A DNA stretch of 61,544 nt, taken from contig JAJDTJ010000071.1 of assembly GCA_022827225.1 (NCBI GenBank), positions 1-61,544 on the forward strand, read 5' to 3'. Source of the stretch: Candidatus Poribacteria bacterium. GTDB lineage: Bacteria > Poribacteria > WGA-4E > WGA-3G. The notes under the pieces are model-generated. The model was given only the letters and a program-made list of their open reading frames with translations. It made no database searches and was not told the DNA's origin. Below, in pieces: positions 56,237 through 61,544 of this stretch; the stretch's first letter is position 1, and every line of letters starts with the position of its first letter. The position numbers were made by a program, and so were the translations under genes.

Positions 56237-57997
56237 CTAATCGCTGACGGCTATTTTGCTGATAACAGATTCGGTACGTTCGATGAGTGCCTGTCTTTCG
56301 TCTGCTGAGAGTGGCACGGGTGCGAACCGATGGTACTCACATTTCGTCAGGAGATCGACGAGTTCGTCACAAACAGAGGCAGAGACACCCGCCGCAACGC
56401 ACGCCTCGCGCACGGTATCAATATTCCGTTGTGCCAGTCCTAACGTGTCCTCCAGATATTCGTAAAGCACTTGTACAAGCGTATTCGCGAACGCCGTCGC
56501 TGCATCCTCCATGCCGCGCGGGTTGAGTGCCGTGAGTGCTTGATGTACTTGTGCAGCAGGCGTTACAGGTGCCGAGTCCGTCGGTTTCTGTTCGCCACCA
56601 TCGGTGGCGCCCGTTCCGCTCGCAGCTTTTACGAATGCGTCTATAGACCATTGGAATCCGGAACGATACCAGAAAAACCCCGCGACCAACAGTCCGAGCA
56701 ACAGGATGCCGAACAGTATCAACCAGAGCCGCCACGGTGACGGGTCGGTATCCTCAATCCCTACCAAATCGTTCGGGTTCGGACGTACAGAGATCGGAAT
56801 AGATGTCGTCTCCGCGGTCGCGTAAACTGCACGGCTCGGATTGAAGTAGGCATACTTAATCGCAGGGATACGCAATGCACCCGTTCGAGCAGGTGTCAGG
56901 ACGTAGGTGTAAACTCGACCTGTTGAGGTAATGTGTTCCGGATGTTCCTTAGCGTGCGGCGGCCCGCTCACCATGACCCCGGGGATCGTTGGCAGTTTGG
57001 GAGGCGTAATCGTCTGAATGTTGCCATGTCCAGAGATCCTGACGATCAGCGTTAGTGCGTTTCCGACTTCTACCCAGCCGCGCTCAACTTCAGCAGAGAT
57101 TTGATATTCACCGATAGCACCCGAGAAATGAGCGGGTCTGCCTGTTTCAGGAATCGGTTGCACCGTCAGCGTCAAAGATTGCGTCTTTAAAGTTTTGTGT
57201 CCTTGCGGGAGTGGTAGTAGAAGTTCAGCGGGTGCGATAACAATCTCTCCGGGTTTCATCATCGGATATAACTTATGTGTGTACTCTTCGATCCAAAATG
57301 TCCGCCCGCGAATTTGCTGTGTGTATGTCGGAACCTTTTGAAGCCCCTCAACGAAAAAACCTGGGAATTCTGGGATCCGTGGGGTTGGGGACTCTTGAGT
57401 CGGGAGCACTGCGGTGTAGAGGTACCGGAAAGTATACGTAAATGGCGCGTTGAGATACGGTTTGGCGGTATCGACTTCGGCTTCGACTTGGTGGACACTC
57501 GCGGTTGACGGGTCTTGATAGGTATCGGCACGCCCGACCCGGACGGTTCCGGGGTTCGCGAAGTAGGTGTTGCCTTGATACGCGAATTGGACATCTGAAA
57601 GCGTGAAGTCGCCGACTGCCTGCGGGATCAGTTCATAAGCCCAGGCCATAGAGACAGCGATCTTGTCCGCCTTGAGTTGCGGTATCGTTTTGGAGTGGAG
57701 CGGGACAGCGAGGAAATCCGGTAGGAAATTGAATTTCGGTGCCTCGATATGTTTGATGAACGTGTCCCCGGAGATCGTAAGGTCTAAGCGCGCCTTCTCG
57801 CCGAGTTGGATGTACCGAGGTTTCACAACAGCGGCGACATTAAGCTCTCGGCTTTGTGCCTCTGGTGCAAGAAAGGTGAAAACGATGCCGACGAAAAAGA
57901 TGAGAAGACCCTTCGTTAGAAGAATTGGAAGCGTGGAAGAGTGGAAGAGTGGGTCCCAATTCTTCCATCCCCTTCTTCCTTTCTTCCATTCTTCCAT
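56237..57997 (-). CDS. batD: BatD-like oxygen-tolerance membrane protein
   Basis: A 586-residue protein. A signal/membrane segment (TKGLLIFFVGIVFTFLAPEA) is followed by BatD Ig-like repeats: ELNVAAVVKPRYIQLGEKAR, SMAWAYELIPQAVGDFTLSD, FRYLYTAVLPTQESP, FWIEEYTHKLYPMMKPGEI. A C-terminal membrane helix (LWLILFGILLLGLLVAGFFW) and a cytoplasmic tail close it. Bat proteins work with MoxR-type ATPases and VWA proteins in envelope stress; the detailed role is unsettled. I place the start at 57997, after the batC stop, with AAGGACGGAAAG just upstream; an upstream ATG (58090) would overlap batC by 74 nt. The first 20 codons derive from a dispersed GGAAGAATGG-type repeat. Confidence 0.8.
   Translation of the reverse strand: MEEWKKGRRGWKNWDPLFHSSTLPILLTKGLLIFFVGIVFTFLAPEAQSRELNVAAVVKPRYIQLGEKARLDLTISGDTFIKHIEAPKFNFLPDFLAVPLHSKTIPQLKADKIAVSMAWAYELIPQAVGDFTLSDVQFAYQGNTYFANPGTVRVGRADTYQDPSTASVHQVEAEVDTAKPYLNAPFTYTFRYLYTAVLPTQESPTPRIPEFPGFFVEGLQKVPTYTQQIRGRTFWIEEYTHKLYPMMKPGEIVIAPAELLLPLPQGHKTLKTQSLTLTVQPIPETGRPAHFSGAIGEYQISAEVERGWVEVGNALTLIVRISGHGNIQTITPPKLPTIPGVMVSGPPHAKEHPEHITSTGRVYTYVLTPARTGALRIPAIKYAYFNPSRAVYATAETTSIPISVRPNPNDLVGIEDTDPSPWRLWLILFGILLLGLLVAGFFWYRSGFQWSIDAFVKAASGTGATDGGEQKPTDSAPVTPAAQVHQALTALNPRGMEDAATAFANTLVQVLYEYLEDTLGLAQRNIDTVREACVAAGVSASVCDELVDLLTKCEYHRFAPVPLSADERQALIERTESVISKIAVSD
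57925..57990 (-). repeat. Purine-rich dispersed repeat at the batD start
   Basis: On the minus strand GGAAGAATGGAAGAAAGGAA, then GGGACCCACTCTTCC and CTCTTCCACGCTTCC. A related stretch with GTGGAAGGATGGAAGCG and GGGACCCTTCCAATC lies at 58791-58850. Here it is part of the coding sequence. Confidence 0.65.
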
Positions 57998-58016
57998 CTT
58001 TCCGTCCTTCTGAGGT

Positions 58017-58709
58017 TTACCAATCTTTGCTCCGCCGGTATCCACTTTTGCGCTGTTGCTGTAATAATTTTTGCCGTCTCGTATTTTCATTCTTTCTTAA
58101 GTGTTCCAGGAGCTGCGCTGCCTCCGCTTCGCCGATGTCGTTCGGCTCCATTGGCGGTTCGGTGTCTTGATTTGCTCTCTGCTGCTGTACTAAGTCGGCT
58201 TGCTGTTCTGCAAGTTGAAGTGCCAATGCGAGGTTGTGTTGTGCGTCGGTATCGCCTGGATTCAAGTGGAGCGAATGCGTATAAGCGTCAATCGCGCGTC
58301 CGAGGTCCCCGTTCTTAAATTCGGCGTTCCCTAAGTTGTAATAGATGTGTGCGAGCCGCAGCGTCGCTTCGGCTTTTTCGGTGTGCTTTGATAACGATTC
58401 CCGGAACGCTTCTATCGCTTTGTTAAACTGACCGCTTCTATAGAATGCGGTGCCGAGGTTATAGTGTGTGAGTGGACTGTCAGGCTTCTGAAGTGTCGCC
58501 TCACGAAACGCGATTTGCGCTGTGTGGTAATCGCCGGACGTGTACGCCTCGTTGCCGGATTTCAGGGCACGTGTCCAGCCGCCTATCCATCCGATAAACA
58601 CAATGGAGAGCAACATTAGAAAGCAGATGCGGCACTTATCTCGCACGGTCTCTTCTCGCACGGTTTCTGGTCCTTTTCGTCTATAACGCTGAAACCCAAC
58701 GCAACCCAA
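58017..58709 (-). CDS. TPR-repeat protein (BatC/BatE-like)
   Basis: A 230-residue protein with a membrane or signal segment (CRICFLMLLSIVFIGWIGGW) and about four TPR repeats: EAYTSGDYHTAQIAFREATL, NLGTAFYRSGQFNKAIEAF, YNLGNAEFKNGDLGRAIDAY, LNPGDTDAQHNLALALQLAE. A basic, glutamine-rich tail ends RRQKLLQQQRKSGYRRS. TPR plus the adjacent BatD-like gene fits the BatC or BatE position of Bat operons. BatA and BatB (VWA proteins) are not in the window. The true start may be internal to the annotated one. Confidence 0.75.
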   Translation of the reverse strand: MGCVGFQRYRRKGPETVREETVRDKCRICFLMLLSIVFIGWIGGWTRALKSGNEAYTSGDYHTAQIAFREATLQKPDSPLTHYNLGTAFYRSGQFNKAIEAFRESLSKHTEKAEATLRLAHIYYNLGNAEFKNGDLGRAIDAYTHSLHLNPGDTDAQHNLALALQLAEQQADLVQQQRANQDTEPPMEPNDIGEAEAAQLLEHLRKNENTRRQKLLQQQRKSGYRRSKDW

Positions 58710-58906
58710 GTTCTAACGAGAAATATTTTAACCTGTCGATTCGGATTTGTCAAGGACATTAAGGAATATAAAAAACAATTTCAACTTTTAAGAAAGGATG
58801 GAAGCGTGGAAGGATGGAAGCGTGGAAGGATGGGACCCTTCCAATCATCCAATCATCCGAAGATCAAAAACGTCCATTTGATATTGAAACGTGCTTAGTT
58901 CTCCGA
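58710..58906. repeat. Intergenic region with tandem purine-rich repeat
   Basis: GAAGCGTGGAAGGATG is repeated in tandem at 58801-58831, followed by GGGACCCTTCCAATCATCCA. The rest is AT-rich with no gene. Related to the repeat at the batD start. Confidence 0.6.
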
Positions 58907-59893
58907 CTAAAACGGTGGTGCGATGAGGCGGACGAACGAACGAGAGACCTCGTCGAGTTCCGAGCGCACTTCCGGGTCGAGTTCCCAACCGACACCGCCA
59001 AGCGTATCGTCGAGTTGTTCAATCGTGTCGCTACCACTGATGGCGACGGTGACCTCTGGATGCGATAACATCCACGCCACGGCGAGCTGTGCAGGCGTTT
59101 TTCCTAACGCCGCCGCGAGCCGTTTAAGCGTTGCAATAACCGCTCCGGTTTCACCGCTCATTCGACGGTTAAATTCTTCACGATATCGTGTCGCCCACAG
59201 CGTACCGGCTGGTGGCGGTTCGTCTGGCGAATAGACACCACTCAATAACCCGACCGCTAACGGACTATAACACATGACACCTAACCCCTCCTCACGTACC
59301 AGCCCGAACATCTCCGTCTCCAAATCCCGATTCAACAGGTTGTACATGTTCTGGACGCATACATAAGGCGTTGCGTTAATGCTATCGGCGATCCAGAGTG
59401 CCTTGCAGACCTGCCACGCCTGATAATTACAGCAGCCGAGGTAGCGAACCTTACCGGAACGCACCAGATCGTCAAGTGCGCGAAGCGTCTCCTCTTGCGG
59501 GGTCGTGTCGTCGTATACGTGGACAAGATAGACATCAATATGATCGGTGTTGAGGCGAGATAGGGAACGTTCTACCTCACGCATGATATGGTAGCGTGAT
59601 AAGCCGTCGTCGTTCGGACCGGGACCGATCCGACTGCAGACCTTGGATGTAATCACGACATCGTCGCGTTTGCCTCGAATCGCTTTGCCGAGTACGACTT
59701 CGGAGCGACCGATGTTGGCGCGGTCGTCCATAGGTCCATAGACGTTGGCACAATCGATGAGATTGATACCGGAATCGATGGCGTGTGCGACCAACCGTTC
59801 GGCGGCGGCTTCGTCGCTCTGTCCTCTGAGTCCTAACCCTAAAGCGATCGGACTCACTTTAACCCCTGCTTTTCCAAAATTAACGTATTCCAT
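58907..59893 (-). CDS. Aldo/keto reductase
   Basis: A 328-residue protein from the ATG at 59893 (MEYVNFGKAGVKVSPIALG). It is a (beta/alpha)8 NADPH-dependent oxidoreductase. The catalytic tetrad is visible: Asp and Tyr in INLIDCANVYGPMD, Lys in VVITSKVC, His in IDVYLVHVYD. The C-terminal cofactor site matches too (LSHPEVTVAISGSDTIEQLD). It belongs to the YajO/Kv-beta-like branch that acts on carbonyls of diverse small molecules; the substrate is unknown. The longer possible start at 59956 would overlap the coiled-coil gene. Confidence 0.9.
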   Translation of the reverse strand: MEYVNFGKAGVKVSPIALGLGLRGQSDEAAAERLVAHAIDSGINLIDCANVYGPMDDRANIGRSEVVLGKAIRGKRDDVVITSKVCSRIGPGPNDDGLSRYHIMREVERSLSRLNTDHIDVYLVHVYDDTTPQEETLRALDDLVRSGKVRYLGCCNYQAWQVCKALWIADSINATPYVCVQNMYNLLNRDLETEMFGLVREEGLGVMCYSPLAVGLLSGVYSPDEPPPAGTLWATRYREEFNRRMSGETGAVIATLKRLAAALGKTPAQLAVAWMLSHPEVTVAISGSDTIEQLDDTLGGVGWELDPEVRSELDEVSRSFVRLIAPPF

Positions 59894-59919
59894 AGATCGG
59901 ATAACCTTTTCTGTGTTTT

Positions 59920-60150
59920 TTAGACGTGGACACCATGTAATTTCCCGCGAATCCAACTGACACTTTGCTCTAAAAGCCCCAAACGGGTTTCTATAGACTC
60001 AAACCTTTTATCAAATTTCTCCTCCATCAACGCAAACTTTTTATCAAATTTTTCTTCCAACCGTTCGGATTTCTGTTCTAACCGTTCGGATTTCTGTTCT
60101 AACCGTTCTAAAGCAGATAGTACACGTTCCCGAAAATCTTGATCAGACAT
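59920..60150 (-). CDS. Small coiled-coil protein
   Basis: A 76-residue, highly charged helical protein with tandem heptad-like repeats (LEQKSERLEQKSERLEEKFD, then FALMEEKFDKRFESIETRLG) and a hydrophobic end (SVSWIRGKLHGVHV). The strong SD AAAGGAGGGA precedes the ATG. It resembles the short coiled-coil proteins found next to membrane or nuclease genes. Function unknown. Confidence 0.65.
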   Translation of the reverse strand: MSDQDFRERVLSALERLEQKSERLEQKSERLEEKFDKKFALMEEKFDKRFESIETRLGLLEQSVSWIRGKLHGVHV

Positions 60151-60204
60151 GAGGTCCCTCCTTTTTTATTTAGTATAACATATAGCACGAAAATGAGGCA
60201 AGCC

Positions 60205-61176
60205 TTACATATTTTTCTCTGTTAAGGCATCAACAACCTGTTGCATGTCTTCGGGTATCGGTGTTGAGAACGATAAATCCTCGCCTGTTACAGGATGCGT
60301 AAAGCCGAGATGCCGTGCGTGTAACGCTTGACGTTTCAGACGTGCGAGTGCCTGTTTCAACGCCGCTGTTCGGGCATCGTTTAGTGCCCGTTGCTCACCG
60401 CCGTAAACGGCATCGCCAACCACTGGATGCCCGATGTGCTGCAGATGGACGCGAATCTGATGGAGCCGACCTGTCTCTAATGTGAGTTGAAGGCGTGCGA
60501 ATTGCGGATACCGTTCCAAAACTTCGTAGTGCGTGATAGCGTGCCGTCCACCGGTTTTGACTGTCGTCATCCGCCGTCGATCCCGCCGACTCCGCGCGAG
60601 GCGTGCGTCAATCGTGCCGGTGGCTTCCGATGGTACACCGCAGACGACAGCGATATACTGCCGTGTAATACTATGCGCCTCGAATTGTGCCGAGAGCCCG
60701 CGGTGCACAACATCCGTCTTTGCAACAACGAGGACCCCCGATGTGTTCTTATCCAACCGATGCACAATCCCTGGACGTTCCACGCCACCGATACCGGACA
60801 GGTCTGTACAGTGTGAAAGTAAGGCGTTGACAAGCGTGCCGCTGTTCACGCCGCTCGCCGGATGAACGAGCATACCCGCGGGTTTGTTCAGAACGATGAG
60901 ATCGCTATCTTCGTGAAGGATGTCAAGCCGGATGTGCTCAGGTGCTGCGGTATCGAGTGGACGCGGCGGTGGAAGCGTTAAGCACACCCGGTCCCCAGCG
61001 CGAAGTTGATAACTCGGCTGTTTCGTTACCTTATCGTTGACGGTGACATCGCCGTCGCGAATCAGTCGCTGCAGATGGGTTCGCGACATCTCCGCCGTCG
61101 CGCCCATCAGAAACCGGTCTAAACGCGTACCGTGATGCTCTTTTTCGATGGGGTAGACCTGCGTTTGGTTCTTCAT
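60205..61176 (-). CDS. rluD: Pseudouridine synthase, RluD family
   Basis: A 323-residue enzyme. The N-terminal S4 RNA-binding domain (RLDRFLMGATAEMSRTHLQR, DVTVNDKVTKQPSYQLRAGD) precedes the catalytic domain with GIVHRLDKNTSGVLVVAKT, which holds the catalytic Asp. The ending GRLHQIRVHLQHIGHPVVGD is the RluA-family signature. The combination of S4 domain and length fits RluD, which makes pseudouridines in helix 69 of 23S rRNA. RluC cannot be excluded. Confidence 0.92.
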   Translation of the reverse strand: MKNQTQVYPIEKEHHGTRLDRFLMGATAEMSRTHLQRLIRDGDVTVNDKVTKQPSYQLRAGDRVCLTLPPPRPLDTAAPEHIRLDILHEDSDLIVLNKPAGMLVHPASGVNSGTLVNALLSHCTDLSGIGGVERPGIVHRLDKNTSGVLVVAKTDVVHRGLSAQFEAHSITRQYIAVVCGVPSEATGTIDARLARSRRDRRRMTTVKTGGRHAITHYEVLERYPQFARLQLTLETGRLHQIRVHLQHIGHPVVGDAVYGGEQRALNDARTAALKQALARLKRQALHARHLGFTHPVTGEDLSFSTPIPEDMQQVVDALTEKNM

Positions 61177-61482
61177 TAAAAATATAATAGCATATCACGT
61201 CAGAGCTATCAAGTCTTTAGATAGTACTCACAGGACGATTTAGTTTTCGGTTTTGCTTTTGATTTTCGTTTACATAAGTTGACGTTTCCTTATGGAAGAT
61301 CGCGAGCGTGGGGGAAATCCGCAGAAATCCGCAGAAACACCCTATCAAAAACCCCTATCAAATACCCCAAGCAAAAACACTCGCTCCTACCGAAGAGACT
61401 ATTAAATAACCCAAGTTGCCACTTGTAAATCCATGGGATTTCCTATATAGTGTTTTTATCGAAAAAACAAAAGGAGAACCCC
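61177..61482. other. Intergenic repeats and presumed left end of an IS
   Basis: CGCAGAAATCCGCAGAAACA and CCCTATCAAAAACCCC/CCCCAAGCAAAAACAC copies (61318-61380) belong to the dispersed repeat family. From about 61407 (ACCCAAGTTGCCACTTGTAA) the sequence probably belongs to the terminal repeat and leader of the element whose transposase starts at 61483. Confidence 0.5.
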
Positions 61483-61544
61483 ATGGATCTAACTATTGTA
61501 GCACTTTACACGATTTGTGACGACCTTTTAATCGCAATCGGACA
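61483..61544 (+). CDS. IS982-like transposase, N-terminal fragment (runs off right edge)
   Basis: AAGGAG lies 6 nt upstream of the ATG. The 20 visible residues start MDLTIVALYTICDDLL, which resembles the start of IS982-family (and some IS4-like) transposases. The catalytic part lies outside the window, so family placement is tentative. Confidence 0.55.
   Translation, partial: MDLTIVALYTICDDLLIAIG

Overview
The window looks like a chromosomal segment of an uncultured bacterium, most probably a Candidatus Poribacteria lineage. This is inferred from recalled family resemblance (tandem ECF sigma factors fused through a membrane helix to large variable domains, repeat-rich intergenic DNA, many NHL, WD40 and Asp-box proteins); no database search was possible. 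Both edges lie inside insertion sequences: an IS630-like transposase start at the left and an IS982-like transposase start at the right.

Left part (0-13.7 kb): four plus-strand genes of one paralogous family. Each has an ECF sigma-70 N-terminus, one transmembrane helix, a conserved juxtamembrane stretch and then a different C-terminal module: Asp-box (BNR) repeats (first copy, cut by the IS630-like element), an Ig-like domain plus alpha/beta hydrolase, Asp-box repeats again, and WD40 repeats. The three intact copies share an upstream element resembling an ECF promoter. Three of the four share a 3' untranslated hairpin. An orphan ABC-2 permease sits between copies 1 and 2.

Middle part (13.7-36.4 kb, minus strand): a large repeat-invaded outer-membrane-like protein, an NHL lipoprotein, two unknown lipoproteins, a ROK kinase, galactokinase and an AccD-like zinc-ribbon protein. 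A partner-switching module follows (two STAS antagonists, a duplicated RsbW-like kinase, a receiver-PP2C phosphatase and a HAMP/PAS histidine kinase). Then come rsmG-mnmG, an M28 peptidase, recR, ybaB and dnaX. At 36.4-38.1 kb lie a large SRP RNA, all four serine tRNA isoacceptors, tRNA-Ala(CGC), tRNA-Arg(ACG) and tadA, with a consensus sigma-70 promoter upstream.

Right part (38-61.5 kb): accessory and defence region. It holds the wreck of a type III-A CRISPR-Cas locus (a Cas10/Csm1 HD fragment joined to a Csm5 C-terminus, a DUF1874 ring-nuclease-like protein lacking the catalytic His, a frameshifted TM1812/Csx2 fragment, and one orphan CRISPR repeat). It also holds an Rpn-type fragment, a DUF2971 protein, a two-gene restriction-modification system with nuclease and methylase fused, an HNH nuclease and an OLD-like ATPase-TOPRIM protein separated by an IS3 element, and an isolated cas6. 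Ordinary genes follow: CopD-like, BatD and BatC-like, aldo/keto reductase, coiled-coil protein and RluD-type pseudouridine synthase.

The non-coding DNA is dense with dispersed repeats: heptamer tandem arrays, a hairpin module whose stem varies with compensating changes, AACACCCAAGCAAAAAC repeats, and REP-like palindromes. Some of these have entered coding sequences in frame (dnaX and the 1282-residue surface protein).
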